From an uncultured Anaerotruncus sp. (GTDB taxonomy: Bacteria; Bacillota; Clostridia; Oscillospirales; Ruminococcaceae), in assembly GCA_910586875.1 (NCBI GenBank), contig CAJUJI010000024.1, positions 1-23,777 of the forward strand: a stretch of 23,777 bases of DNA. The letters run 5' to 3'. A program made the translations under genes and the position numbers. Below, piece after piece: positions 8,242 to 16,471 of the stretch; the stretch's first letter is position 1; every line of letters starts with the position of its first letter. The notes beneath the pieces were generated by a model. That model did no database searches. It had not been told where the DNA came from and saw only the letters and a program-made list of their open reading frames with translations.

Positions 8242-9216
8242 ATGGAACAGCAAAAACAAATTCCACTTTTGGTGGTGGTAGGGCCGACCGCTTCCGGCAA
8301 AACAAGGCTGGCGGTTGCGCTTGCAAAGCGGTTTGGTGGGGAAGTGGTCTCCGCAGACTCGATGCAGGTTTATAAATCGATGCAGATTGCGACCGCAAAG
8401 CCCTCGCCAGAGGAGCAGGAGGGAATCTCACATCATCTGGTGGATTTTGTGGAGCCGGACAACGCTGCCTTTTCGGTTGCAGATTATGCGCGGCTTGCGC
8501 GGGCAGCGATTGCGGATATTTTCAGCCGCGGCAGGCTGCCCATTTTGGCTGGCGGCACAGGGCTTTATATCAATGCAGTGATCAATCAGATTGACTATGC
8601 CGAGATCAAGAGCGATTCTGCGGTACGAAAAGCCTTGCAGGAACAAGCTTTGCAGCTGGGAAATGAGGCAATGCTTGAACAGCTGCGCAGGGTGGACCCC
8701 GTGCTTGCGGCAGGGCTGCACCCCAATAACCTAGGACGGATTTTGCGCGCATTGGAGGTTTGGCAGCTCACCGGCGTTGCAATGAGTGAGCATCAGCGCC
8801 TTTCCAGACAAAAGGAATCCCCCTATCAGCTGTGCATCCTGGGACTGAATTACAGAAATCGGGAGCTGCTGTACCAGCGCATCAACCAGCGGGTTGAGCT
8901 GATGCTGGAACAGGGGCTTGTTGAGGAGGCGCGTCAGATTAGCCGGATTTATGGTGGTACAGCACGGCAGGCGATAGGATATAAGGAATTGCAGCCCTAT
9001 CTGGATGGAAAAGAGTCGCTGTCGGTCTGTGTAGAACAGCTCAAACAGGCGACGCGAAATTACGCAAAGCGGCAGTTGACCTGGTTTCGCAGGGATTCGA
9101 GGATACATTGGCTATTTGCGGATGATTTTTCCAGTTGGAAGGAACTATTGGAAATTGGGGAAAATATAGTTCACGAACAGCTAAAAATATGCTATAATGG
9201 TGACAAGCTATTATAA
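8242..9216 (+). CDS. miaA: tRNA dimethylallyltransferase MiaA
   Basis: MiaA transfers a dimethylallyl group from DMAPP to N6 of A37 in tRNAs, making the i6A that MiaB then methylthiolates. In the 324 residues the P-loop is GPTASGKT (14-21) and the substrate-contact motif is DSMQVY (39-44). The motifs ATAKPS, HHLVDF and LAGGTGLY also fit the family. The ATG lies one base after the mutL stop, indicating translational coupling, and a GGCAGGTTAGG stretch upstream is a plausible ribosome site. The last codons overlap the promoter and palindrome of hfq. The miaA-hfq adjacency is also known in proteobacteria. Confidence 0.97.
   Translation: MEQQKQIPLLVVVGPTASGKTRLAVALAKRFGGEVVSADSMQVYKSMQIATAKPSPEEQEGISHHLVDFVEPDNAAFSVADYARLARAAIADIFSRGRLPILAGGTGLYINAVINQIDYAEIKSDSAVRKALQEQALQLGNEAMLEQLRRVDPVLAAGLHPNNLGRILRALEVWQLTGVAMSEHQRLSRQKESPYQLCILGLNYRNRELLYQRINQRVELMLEQGLVEEARQISRIYGGTARQAIGYKELQPYLDGKESLSVCVEQLKQATRNYAKRQLTWFRRDSRIHWLFADDFSSWKELLEIGENIVHEQLKICYNGDKLL
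9170..9198 (+). promoter_or_regulatory. Internal extended -10 promoter for hfq
   Basis: A consensus TATAAT (9193-9198) is preceded by TGC, an extended -10, and by TTCACG (9170-9175, 4 of 6 matches) at a 17-base spacing. The predicted start is about 9205, still inside the last codons of miaA, giving a leader of about 40 bases before hfq. This should let hfq and the division genes be transcribed independently of the repair block. Confidence 0.7.
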
Positions 9217-9222
9217 TAGCTT
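9205..9222. promoter_or_regulatory. 18-bp perfect palindrome at the hfq transcription start
   Basis: Bases 9205-9222 equal their own reverse complement over all 18 positions, with no loop, and include the miaA stop codon. The site starts at the predicted +1 of the hfq promoter. Its position and perfect symmetry resemble a dimeric repressor operator. It is AT-rich and gives only a weak hairpin as RNA, so a terminator role is unlikely. Confidence 0.5.
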
Positions 9223-9245
9223 TAGGCGGAAGCAGGAGGTGCTTT

Positions 9246-9503
9246 ATGAAACAGCTGAATTTGCAGGATGCGTTTTTAAATCAAGCGCGGAAAGAGAAAA
9301 TTACAGTGACAATATATCTAACAAATGGTTTCCAGTTCAAAGGAATTGTGCGTGGCTTTGACGCTTATATTGTAATTTTGGACAGTGAGGGACGGCAGAG
9401 CCTTGTTTATAAGCACGCGATTTCCACAGTAATTCCTGCGAAGCCAATCAATATGTTAGATGCTGCTCAGTTGGAACAGGGGGCTACAAAAGAAAATCTA
9501 TGA
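9246..9503 (+). CDS. hfq: RNA chaperone Hfq
   Basis: Hfq forms a ring hexamer that binds A/U-rich RNA and can help small RNAs pair with mRNAs. The 85-residue protein has the Sm1 segment (NLQDAFLNQARKEKITVTIYL region, residues 5-25) and the diagnostic Sm2 motif YKHA (55-58) followed by IST. The C-terminal tail is short, as usual in Firmicutes. The start is set by AGGAGG (9234-9239) six bases upstream. It has its own promoter within miaA. Its stop overlaps the next gene start in an ATGA arrangement, so the downstream HlyD-like protein is translationally coupled to it. Confidence 0.96.
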   Translation: MKQLNLQDAFLNQARKEKITVTIYLTNGFQFKGIVRGFDAYIVILDSEGRQSLVYKHAISTVIPAKPINMLDAAQLEQGATKENL

Positions 9504-10753
9504 GAACCTCACCAATCCAGCGGCTATTGCTCGTGATGGTTACGTTGTTTGCCTTTTCTTTTATAGGTTATCAAATTTACCGTTACTTTTATAATCAATA
9601 CAAAACCGAGACGGTTTATAACTATACCATTGCAGAAACTGCACGCGTGTCGGGAATTGTACTGCGCAAGGAAACCTTGTTAGAGGACCAGCTGGGCAGT
9701 GGGTTTGCTACCTATACCGCGAGTGATGGTACTAAGGTATCCAAGGGGTCGCCGATTGCAGAAATTTATGAAAGCGAAAGTGACGCGGAGAATGTACGCA
9801 AGCTGCGGGAGCTGAATAACCGCAAGACACTATTGGAACGTGCACAGGACCCCGGTACCACCTCGTTTGCGCACACCGATGTGCTGAATAAGCAAATTTC
9901 GAGTGAATTGGCGGCCATCATCGGAGCAGTAGACACGAATTCCTTGTTAAAGTTATCGGATATGTCCGACCGCTTACTGGTACTAATGAATACTAAGCAA
10001 ATAGCGACTGGTAAGCAGGAGGATTTCAGCACAGCATTGGCGCAGCTATCCGCAGAGGAAAAATATTATACCGCCCGAACAAGTGAGCATAAGCCGACAA
10101 CGATTACCTCACCGCGGCAGGGTTACTTTATTCGCACGGTTGATGGGTATGAAAACTGCACCGATCTAAATCGGTTGGATCGTCTGAGTGCGCAGGAGCT
10201 AACCGATATGATCAACAATCCTGCACCTCAGGATGAACTTCATCGAGTTGGAAAGCTGATGACCGATCATAATTGGTACTATGTCGTACTTGTACAAAAG
10301 GAAAATCTGGAACAGTATCGGGAAGGTGCATCTGTTACATTAGATTTTAACATCAGCGGACTGGAGCCAGTTCCTGCTGTTATCGACAGCATCAACGACA
10401 GCACCGATGAGGAAGATGTCGTTATTGTATTTCGCTGTGATTATATCAATGAGCATCTGGTCAATCTGCGGGTTACACAAGCAGATGTCAATTTTAAATC
10501 CATCAGTGGTTTGCGGGTCAGCAATTCTGCGCTGCGCTTTGAGGGCTTGCAGCAAGGGGTTTACGTGCTCAAGGGCGATATGCTCACCTTTCGGCCGGTG
10601 ACTGTAATTTATGAGGACGTCGGTTTTTCGCTCTGTCGGGAATATGATGACGCATACATGATCCCTGGTACCGCAACCTATGCGGGGTTGCAGCAGTATG
10701 ATGAAATTGTCATAGAAGGAGTACAGCTATATGATCGAAAACAAACACGATAG
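9500..10753 (+). CDS. HlyD-like single-pass membrane protein
   Basis: This 417-residue protein has a short cytoplasmic N-terminus, one membrane helix (about 8-28) and an extracytoplasmic remainder. It shows a split barrel/lipoyl-like arrangement: a strand region near residues 45-95 (TARVSGIVLRKE, then VSKGSPIAEIYES), a helical hairpin (about 96-195), and a second barrel part (TSPRQGYFIRTVDGYEN onward). That order is typical of membrane-fusion (HlyD) proteins. No transporter gene is adjacent. The ATG overlaps the hfq stop by 4 bases, and yggS starts 23 bases before this gene ends. Its place upstream of yggS-sepF-ylmH-divIVA suggests an envelope or division role, but that is inference only. I cannot assign a substrate. 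Confidence 0.75.
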   Translation: MRTSPIQRLLLVMVTLFAFSFIGYQIYRYFYNQYKTETVYNYTIAETARVSGIVLRKETLLEDQLGSGFATYTASDGTKVSKGSPIAEIYESESDAENVRKLRELNNRKTLLERAQDPGTTSFAHTDVLNKQISSELAAIIGAVDTNSLLKLSDMSDRLLVLMNTKQIATGKQEDFSTALAQLSAEEKYYTARTSEHKPTTITSPRQGYFIRTVDGYENCTDLNRLDRLSAQELTDMINNPAPQDELHRVGKLMTDHNWYYVVLVQKENLEQYREGASVTLDFNISGLEPVPAVIDSINDSTDEEDVVIVFRCDYINEHLVNLRVTQADVNFKSISGLRVSNSALRFEGLQQGVYVLKGDMLTFRPVTVIYEDVGFSLCREYDDAYMIPGTATYAGLQQYDEIVIEGVQLYDRKQTR

Positions 10754-11450
10754 TTTCATTATTGCACAGACAATTGCTCAGGTACGTGAACAGATCGCTG
10801 CCGCTTGCAGACAATCCGGCCGCGATGTTTCAGAGGTCCAGCTGATGGCGGTCACAAAAACAGTGGAAGCAGCACGGGTGAACGCGGCGATTGCAGCAGG
10901 AGTGCGGCTGCTAGGGGAGAATAAAGCGCAGGAGCTTTGCGCGAAATATGAGCAATATGACAAGGATGAGGTGGATATTCATTTTATCGGTCACCTACAA
11001 ACCAATAAGGTGCGTCAGATCATTGATAAAGTGTGTATGATACAATCATTGGATCGTTTATCGCTTGCACAGGAAATCCAAAACCAGTGTGAAAGGCTAA
11101 ACCGCCAAATGGAATGTTTGGTAGAGGTAAATATTGGAAGTGAATTTACAAAGTCCGGTGTTGCCCCAGAAATGCTGGAAAATTTTTTGCTGTCAGTTCG
11201 TTCGTTTGACCGGCTAAAAATTCGTGGAATCATGGCAATTCCGCCGATTTGTGACACCGAAATAGAAAATGAGCGGAATTTTGAAAGAATGCACCAACTA
11301 TTTGTTGACATTAGCAGCAAAAACATAGATAATATCAGTATGGATTTTTTATCAATGGGCATGTCGGGGGATTACCTGCTTGCTATTAAGCATGGGTCCA
11401 ATTTGGTCCGACTGGGAACGATTTTGTTTGGGCATCGCGTTTATCCCTAA
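10731..11450 (+). CDS. yggS: YggS/PLPBP family pyridoxal phosphate homeostasis protein
   Basis: YggS proteins bind pyridoxal 5'-phosphate without a known catalytic reaction and help balance PLP and amino acid pools. The 239-residue protein has the PLP lysine Lys43 in LMAVTKT, GENKAQEL, HFIGHLQTNK (about 82-91), EVNIGSE, RGIMAIPP and the phosphate-binding end FLSMGMSGDY through GTILFGHR, all on a single TIM barrel. The start is supported by GAAGGAG (10715-10721), nine bases upstream. It overlaps the HlyD-like gene by 23 bases. The Bacillus counterpart ylmE likewise precedes sepF. Confidence 0.95.
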   Translation: MIENKHDSFIIAQTIAQVREQIAAACRQSGRDVSEVQLMAVTKTVEAARVNAAIAAGVRLLGENKAQELCAKYEQYDKDEVDIHFIGHLQTNKVRQIIDKVCMIQSLDRLSLAQEIQNQCERLNRQMECLVEVNIGSEFTKSGVAPEMLENFLLSVRSFDRLKIRGIMAIPPICDTEIENERNFERMHQLFVDISSKNIDNISMDFLSMGMSGDYLLAIKHGSNLVRLGTILFGHRVYP

Positions 11451-11453
11451 AAG

Positions 11454-11482
11454 AAGCCGCTTTTAAGTGGGAAAGGCGGCTT
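11454..11482 (+). terminator. Stem-loop between yggS and sepF (weak terminator or processing site)
   Basis: Seven perfect pairs (11454-11460 with 11476-11482) extend through four A/U or G/U pairs to an 11-bp stem with a 7-base loop. No T-run follows directly, so strong termination is doubtful. It starts four bases after the yggS stop and may attenuate transcription or protect an mRNA end. Confidence 0.45.
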
Positions 11483-11552
11483 GCAGATGTGTGGTTTTAC
11501 TGCGTGCGTGACGGGCTAACCTGCCAACAAAAAACGGAGAGGAATGTTTTCT

Positions 11553-11996
11553 ATGGGTCTAATGGATAAGTTTCGGAATTTTATTGGAATTCCAGAGGAA
11601 GAAGATTACGATGATGATGTGGATTTTATCTCCAACGAAGGCGGCCGTGACGATATGCGGGAGGATCCTCCTGCTTATGAAGGAAGACGCGGAAACAAGG
11701 TGGTCAATATCCACGCGACGACCCAATTACAGGTTGTTCTGGTCAAGCCAGAACGGTTTGATGACGCATCCTCCGTTGCAGACCACCTAAATAATAAGCA
11801 TACGGTTGTTTTAAACCTTGAATCTACCAATAAGGATGTTTCCCGCAGGCTGATTGATTTCCTTTCCGGTGTTGCCTATGCGAATAATGGGCAGATTAAG
11901 CGTGTGGCGAACAGTACCTATATTATCACTCCCTATAATGTTGATATTATGGGCGATTTGTTGGATGAACTGGAGAGCAGTGGGGTATTCTTCTGA
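11553..11996 (+). CDS. sepF: Cell division protein SepF
   Basis: SepF bundles FtsZ filaments and anchors them to the membrane. The 147-residue protein has an amphipathic N-terminal helix beginning MGLMDKFRNFIG, an acidic disordered stretch (about 15-45), and the compact SepF domain (about 50-147) with FLSGVAYA, where Gly106 lies in the conserved FLSG turn. I choose the ATG at 11553 because the GGAGAGG site (11536-11542) lies 10 bases before it; the earlier in-frame ATG at 11544 leaves only one base. The end overlaps the next ATG by one base (TGATG). Confidence 0.95.
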   Translation: MGLMDKFRNFIGIPEEEDYDDDVDFISNEGGRDDMREDPPAYEGRRGNKVVNIHATTQLQVVLVKPERFDDASSVADHLNNKHTVVLNLESTNKDVSRRLIDFLSGVAYANNGQIKRVANSTYIITPYNVDIMGDLLDELESSGVFF

Positions 11997-12760
11997 TGCC
12001 CGCTAGCCTGACCGAAAAACAGGATAAGGCATTCCTGGCGCATCTTGAGGATTTGTTTCGACTTGCGCAGGAGCGCTATCAAACCCGTTTTACCGGCTTT
12101 TTGTATTTACACCAGCTAACTTTGGCGCGGCAGGTGGCCAACCGCTTTGGTGATGTTCCGCATTTATTTTATGCAGGGCACCCAGGCGGCGAACGTCAGA
12201 TGTTGGGGGTGTTTGCCCCCTATACTGTGCCAAAGGAGCAGGACTTTCCCATCGGTGTACTGACCGCTTGCTTTCGCAAGGAGGATTCGATTGGTCATCG
12301 TGACCTTTTGGGAGCGCTGATGGGGCTGGAAATCCGACGGGAGGCAATCGGAGATTTGCTGTTGGAGGAGGGACGAGCGGTTCTTTTTGTTGCTGAAACG
12401 GTTGCATCGGTGGTTGAAAATGAGCTGGTGAAGGTTGGACGACATGGTGTAAAAATGACAGTAGGCTTTTCCAGTCCGCTGCCAGAACAGTTCCATTTTT
12501 CCGAATTGCCGGTCAATGTCAGTTCACTGCGGCTGGATTGTATGGTTTCTGCAATAACTGGTTTTTCCCGCGAAAAGGCGGCGCAAACAATCCGTGCGCA
12601 GTTGGTTTCGGTCAACGGCGCAGTATTTACACAAACAGCAGGACAGCTTTGTGAAGGTGACATTATCAGTATACGCGGAGTCGGGAAATTTGTATTTGCA
12701 CAGATTACAGGAACGACCAAAAAAGGGCGTTTACAGGTATTGTGCAAACGGTATGTGTGA
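11996..12760 (+). CDS. ylmH: YlmH-like S4-domain RNA-binding protein
   Basis: This 254-residue protein matches YlmH of the Bacillus sepF-ylmG-ylmH-divIVA region. The N-terminal two thirds carry the YlmH-specific fold, with HPGGERQMLGVFAPY near residues 62-76. An S4 RNA-binding domain occupies about residues 185-245 (SREKAAQTIRAQLVSVNGAV, then GDIISIRGVGKF). Recent work places Bacillus YlmH in ribosome quality control on stalled 50S subunits, which I recall but cannot test here. Start and sepF stop overlap as TGATG, so translation is coupled. No YlmG-like membrane protein lies between them, unlike in Bacillus. Confidence 0.9.
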   Translation: MPASLTEKQDKAFLAHLEDLFRLAQERYQTRFTGFLYLHQLTLARQVANRFGDVPHLFYAGHPGGERQMLGVFAPYTVPKEQDFPIGVLTACFRKEDSIGHRDLLGALMGLEIRREAIGDLLLEEGRAVLFVAETVASVVENELVKVGRHGVKMTVGFSSPLPEQFHFSELPVNVSSLRLDCMVSAITGFSREKAAQTIRAQLVSVNGAVFTQTAGQLCEGDIISIRGVGKFVFAQITGTTKKGRLQVLCKRYV

Positions 12761-12778
12761 TTAGGGAGATGATACACT

Positions 12779-13540
12779 GTGCTCAATCCAAACGAGATTG
12801 CTAGCAAAAAATTTGATAGGGTCATGGGCAGGGGCTACAAAGTAGACGATGTGGAAGGCTACTTAAATCAAATTGCCAATGAGATGTCTGATTTGATAGA
12901 AGAAAAGCAAGATCTGGAAAAAAAGCTGATGGTTCTGGCAGACAAGCTGGAAGAATATAAACACGACGAGGAAAGTTTGCGCGCCGCTTTACTAGGTGCA
13001 CAAAAGCTGGGTGATAGCGTTGTGCGGGATGCGCGCGCAAAGGCACAGCGAATTGTGGAGGAGGCGACCTCGAAATCAAGTTTGATGCTGGAAAACGCAA
13101 AACGCGCTATTGAACGCGAGCAGTCCACCTATGTGCGAATACAGCGCGAGGTCGCGACCTTTAAAAGCCGTTTGCAGCTGCTTTATAAGCAACATTTAGA
13201 GCTGATTGGCTCGATCCCTGTGGATGAAGCGCTGTTGGAACCGGCAAGACCTGTCGCGCCTCCTGCACCAGCCGTTCAGCCCGAGCCGGAAAGCAGTGAG
13301 CTTTCTATCGATACGGATGATCCAGTCGATCTGGATACCGGTTATGAGGAGGAGCTTTCGCCGCTGGCTTACGATGATAGCTTGCCCGCATACGACGATG
13401 AGCTTCCCTCATTAGAGGACGATTATGAACCGGAACCAGTGCCCGAGCCGGAGCCTGAACCAGAACCGCGTCACCGCGAGCCCTCTCGATTTGGGCCGTT
13501 AAAGTTTGGCAGAGATTTTGACATCAAGCGGGATCGATAA
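12779..13540 (+). CDS. divIVA: DivIVA-domain cell division/polarity protein
   Basis: DivIVA binds negatively curved membrane at poles and septa and recruits division or sporulation factors. The 253-residue protein starts with the N-terminal lipid-binding domain LNPNEIASKKFDRVMGRGYK and VDDVEGYLNQI, then a long coiled coil (about 30-145). A disordered acidic tail from about 155 contains a Pro-Glu repeat (about 218-232). It ends in a basic RFGPLKFGRDFDIKRDR. The tail is long for the family and could be a partner-binding or phosphorylation region. The GTG start is preceded by AGGGAG (12763-12768) ten bases upstream. It follows ylmH by 18 bases. Confidence 0.93.
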   Translation: MLNPNEIASKKFDRVMGRGYKVDDVEGYLNQIANEMSDLIEEKQDLEKKLMVLADKLEEYKHDEESLRAALLGAQKLGDSVVRDARAKAQRIVEEATSKSSLMLENAKRAIEREQSTYVRIQREVATFKSRLQLLYKQHLELIGSIPVDEALLEPARPVAPPAPAVQPEPESSELSIDTDDPVDLDTGYEEELSPLAYDDSLPAYDDELPSLEDDYEPEPVPEPEPEPEPRHREPSRFGPLKFGRDFDIKRDR

Positions 13541-13567
13541 CCATTGATGCGCAAATTAAGCAAGGGA

Positions 13568-13595
13568 TAGTCATAAGGCTACCCCAGGATATAAA
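13568..13595 (+). promoter_or_regulatory. Possible promoter for ileS
   Basis: TAGTCA (13568-13573, 4 of 6) and TATAAA (13590-13595, 5 of 6) lie 16 bases apart in the 82-base gap between divIVA and ileS. The predicted start near 13602 leaves a leader of about 20 bases. There is no room for a T-box leader. Confidence 0.4.
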
Positions 13596-13622
13596 TTGAC
13601 AAACAAGGAGAGAGAACATCCA

Positions 13623-16433
13623 ATGTCCGAACAGGATTACAGCAAAACACTTAACCTACCAACCACCGACTTTCCTATGCGCGGTGGTCTGCCGCAGAAG
13701 GAGCCAGGAATGGTTGCCGCATGGGATCAAAATGGTATCTATCAGGAGATGCTCAAAAAGAATGAGGGAAAACCGCTTTATATTTTGCATGACGGCCCTC
13801 CTTATGCGAATGGTGATATTCACCTTGGCACTGCGCTCAACAAGGTGCTAAAGGATATTGTGGTCCGTTACAAAAATCTGGCCGGTTTTTGCTCCCCCTA
13901 TATTCCAGGTTGGGACACGCATGGTCTGCCGATTGAACTTAAGGCATTAAAAAAGGTGGGAGTTTCTAAGGATATTCCACCAGTCGAGTTGCGCCAGCAC
14001 TGCCGCGAGTTTGCGCTGCATTATGTGGATATTCAGCGGGAGCAGTTTAAGCGACTGGGTGTACTGGGCGATTGGGAAAATCCATATCTGACCTTGAAGC
14101 CAGAATTTGAAGCAAAACAGGTTGAACTGTTTGGTGCGATGGCGAACAAGGGTTACATTTACAAAGGGTTAAAACCGGTTTACTGGTGTCCAACCTGTGA
14201 TACTGCATTGGCTGAGGCGGAAATCGAATATGCCGAGGATCCCTGTCACTCGATTTATGTGAAGTTCGCTGTTATCGATGATAAGGGCGGCAAACTGGCA
14301 GAACTGGGCGCTAAGGACCTTTCTAAAACCTATTTCGTTATCTGGACTACCACCACCTGGACCCTGCCGGGCAATATGGCAATCTGTGTGGGGCCTGCGT
14401 TTGAATATTGTGTAGTCTCTGCCAATGGCGAATATTATGTTATGGCAAAAGAGCTTGTTGCCGCTTCTATGGCTGCTGCGAAAATCACCGAATATGAGGT
14501 ATTGGGTAGCTGTTTGGGCAGCGAGCTGGAATATATGAAATGCCGGCATCCTTTTATTGCGCGTGACTCGCTTGTGATCGTAGGCGACCATGTAACGCTT
14601 GAAAGCGGTACCGGTTGTGTCCATACCGCTCCTGGACACGGTGTAGAGGACTTCGATGTCTGTGCACAGCATTATCCTGAAATTGAAGTGTTGGTTCCGG
14701 TGGACCATGAAGGAAAAATGACCGAGCTGGCAGGGGAGTTTGCTGGTTTAACCACTGCGCAAGCAAACAAAGCGATTGCGGAGAAATTGGAGTCATTGGG
14801 CAGTTTGTTCGCAATCGAGAAGATTATCCATCAGTATCCACATTGCTGGCGCTGTAAGGAACCGGTCATCTTCCGCGCGACAGAACAGTGGTTCTGCTCG
14901 ATTGACGAGATCAAGGAACAAACAGTTAATGCAATCAATCAAATTGAATATATCCCACAGTGGGGTCAGGGCCGCATGATCAATATGGTACGTGACCGCA
15001 GTGACTGGTGTATTTCGCGTCAACGCACTTGGGGAGTTCCGATTCCGATTTTCTATTGCAAGAATTGCGGGCAGTATCATGTGGATGAGCAAAGTATCAA
15101 AGCAGTAAGTGATCTGTTCCGCGCAAAGGGCTCGGATGCTTGGTTCACGATGGAAGCGTCTGAAATTCTGCCAGCAGGTACCAAATGTAAAAAATGCGGT
15201 GGCACTGAGTTTGTAAAAGAAACCGACATCATGGATGTTTGGTTCGACTCCGGAACAAGCCATGCTTCAGTAATGTATGATAACTCTGAGATGAAGTGGC
15301 CGGTAGACCTTTATTTGGAGGGAACTGACCAATATCGCGGTTGGTTCCAGTCTTCGCTGTTGACCTCAATTGCCTGGAAAGGCCAAGCACCTTACAAGGC
15401 AGTTTGTACACATGGTTGGGTAGTGGATGGAGAAGGCCGCAAGCAGTCCAAATCTCTCGGAAATGGTATTGAACCACATGAAATCAATGATAAATACGGC
15501 GCTGATATTCTGCGTCTTTGGGTTGCATCCTCTGACTATCACGCAGATATTCGTATCTCAAACGATATTCTTAAACAGCTTTCCGAGGTTTACCGTAAAA
15601 TCCGCAACACCGCACGCTATATTTTAGGCAATCTTTCGGACTTCAATCCTGTAACGGATATGGTTGCGTTTGATCAGTTAAATGGGTTGGATAAATGGGC
15701 ATTGGCAAGATTTAACGAACTGTTGAAAACAGCAACACAGGCGTATGACCGTTTTGAGTATCATATTGTTTACCATGCACTGCATAATTTCTGCACAATT
15801 GATATGTCCAATTTCTATCTGGATGTTATCAAAGACCGGTTGTATGTGGAGGCAGCAAATTCTTTGAACCGTCGCTCGGCACAAACGGCGATTTACACCA
15901 TTCTGCGCGGGTTCGATCTTTTGATTGCACCAATTCTGCCGTTTACCGCAGAGGAAATTTGGAGTTATATGCCAGACGATTCGAATTATGATAAGAAATC
16001 GGTTATGTTCAATGAACTGCCAAAGGTGCAGGAAAATCTGGTCAGCAACGCATTTATGGAGGAATGGGAGCGGGTTCACCTGCTGCGTGATGACGTGCTC
16101 AAAGCATTGGAGCTTGCTAGAAATGCAAAGGTGATTGGTAAGTCGCTAGAGGCAAAGGTTACCTTGTATGGAGCATCTGAACTAGGACAACATATTGGCC
16201 ATAGCGCAGAGGAGCTTGCAGCTATTTTTATCGTTTCCAAGGTGGAATTTGCTGCGGAAGGGGAAGGCAGCTATCATGGTATGGTTCCTTTCCTACCGAA
16301 TCTGTCGATTACAATTGCAAAGGCAGATGGCGCACTTTGCCCACGCTGTTGGGTACACAGTGATACGGTTGGTAGCGATCCTAAACATCCAGAGTTATGC
16401 GCGCGCTGTGCTAAAATTCTGAATGAAGCATAA
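13623..16433 (+). CDS. ileS: Isoleucyl-tRNA synthetase
   Basis: IleRS charges tRNA-Ile with isoleucine and edits valine. The 936-residue class I enzyme has the HIGH-type motif PPYANGDIHLGT (59-70), with Thr in place of the last His. The editing domain includes the TTTTWTLPGN segment. The second signature is KQSKS (607-611), where Gln replaces the usual Met. A C-terminal zinc finger has Cys906, Cys909, Cys926 and Cys929. This is the bacterial IleS1 form with the zinc tail. I start at the ATG at 13623 because GGAGAGAG (13607-13614) lies eight bases upstream; an in-frame TTG at 13596 is upstream of that site. A terminator follows. Confidence 0.97.
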   Translation: MSEQDYSKTLNLPTTDFPMRGGLPQKEPGMVAAWDQNGIYQEMLKKNEGKPLYILHDGPPYANGDIHLGTALNKVLKDIVVRYKNLAGFCSPYIPGWDTHGLPIELKALKKVGVSKDIPPVELRQHCREFALHYVDIQREQFKRLGVLGDWENPYLTLKPEFEAKQVELFGAMANKGYIYKGLKPVYWCPTCDTALAEAEIEYAEDPCHSIYVKFAVIDDKGGKLAELGAKDLSKTYFVIWTTTTWTLPGNMAICVGPAFEYCVVSANGEYYVMAKELVAASMAAAKITEYEVLGSCLGSELEYMKCRHPFIARDSLVIVGDHVTLESGTGCVHTAPGHGVEDFDVCAQHYPEIEVLVPVDHEGKMTELAGEFAGLTTAQANKAIAEKLESLGSLFAIEKIIHQYPHCWRCKEPVIFRATEQWFCSIDEIKEQTVNAINQIEYIPQWGQGRMINMVRDRSDWCISRQRTWGVPIPIFYCKNCGQYHVDEQSIKAVSDLFRAKGSDAWFTMEASEILPAGTKCKKCGGTEFVKETDIMDVWFDSGTSHASVMYDNSEMKWPVDLYLEGTDQYRGWFQSSLLTSIAWKGQAPYKAVCTHGWVVDGEGRKQSKSLGNGIEPHEINDKYGADILRLWVASSDYHADIRISNDILKQLSEVYRKIRNTARYILGNLSDFNPVTDMVAFDQLNGLDKWALARFNELLKTATQAYDRFEYHIVYHALHNFCTIDMSNFYLDVIKDRLYVEAANSLNRRSAQTAIYTILRGFDLLIAPILPFTAEEIWSYMPDDSNYDKKSVMFNELPKVQENLVSNAFMEEWERVHLLRDDVLKALELARNAKVIGKSLEAKVTLYGASELGQHIGHSAEELAAIFIVSKVEFAAEGEGSYHGMVPFLPNLSITIAKADGALCPRCWVHSDTVGSDPKHPELCARCAKILNEA

Positions 16434-16471
16434 ATAAATTCCTGTAGCGTTTAAAACTGTTTGGTGCGTTT

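Noticed and set aside
12295..12825. 176-aa open frame on the minus strand
   Set aside because: It lies almost wholly within ylmH in antisense, has no ribosome site or recognisable domain, and its Ser/Thr/Pro-rich composition is that of a shadow frame.
13390..13480. Low-complexity repeat in divIVA as a DNA repeat array
   Set aside because: It is the coding sequence of the acidic Pro-Glu tail, not a CRISPR or intergenic repeat.
13596..13622. Upstream TTG start for ileS
   Set aside because: The good ribosome site lies downstream of this codon and points to the ATG at 13623.
13681..13840. HLGT instead of HIGH in ileS as evidence of an inactive enzyme
   Set aside because: The rest of the active site, editing domain and zinc tail are intact, and I believe this variant is common in Clostridia, so it was not raised as an anomaly.
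14169..14708. 179-aa open frame on the minus strand
   Set aside because: Entirely inside ileS in antisense, without motif, start site or promoter. The ileS reading is certain.
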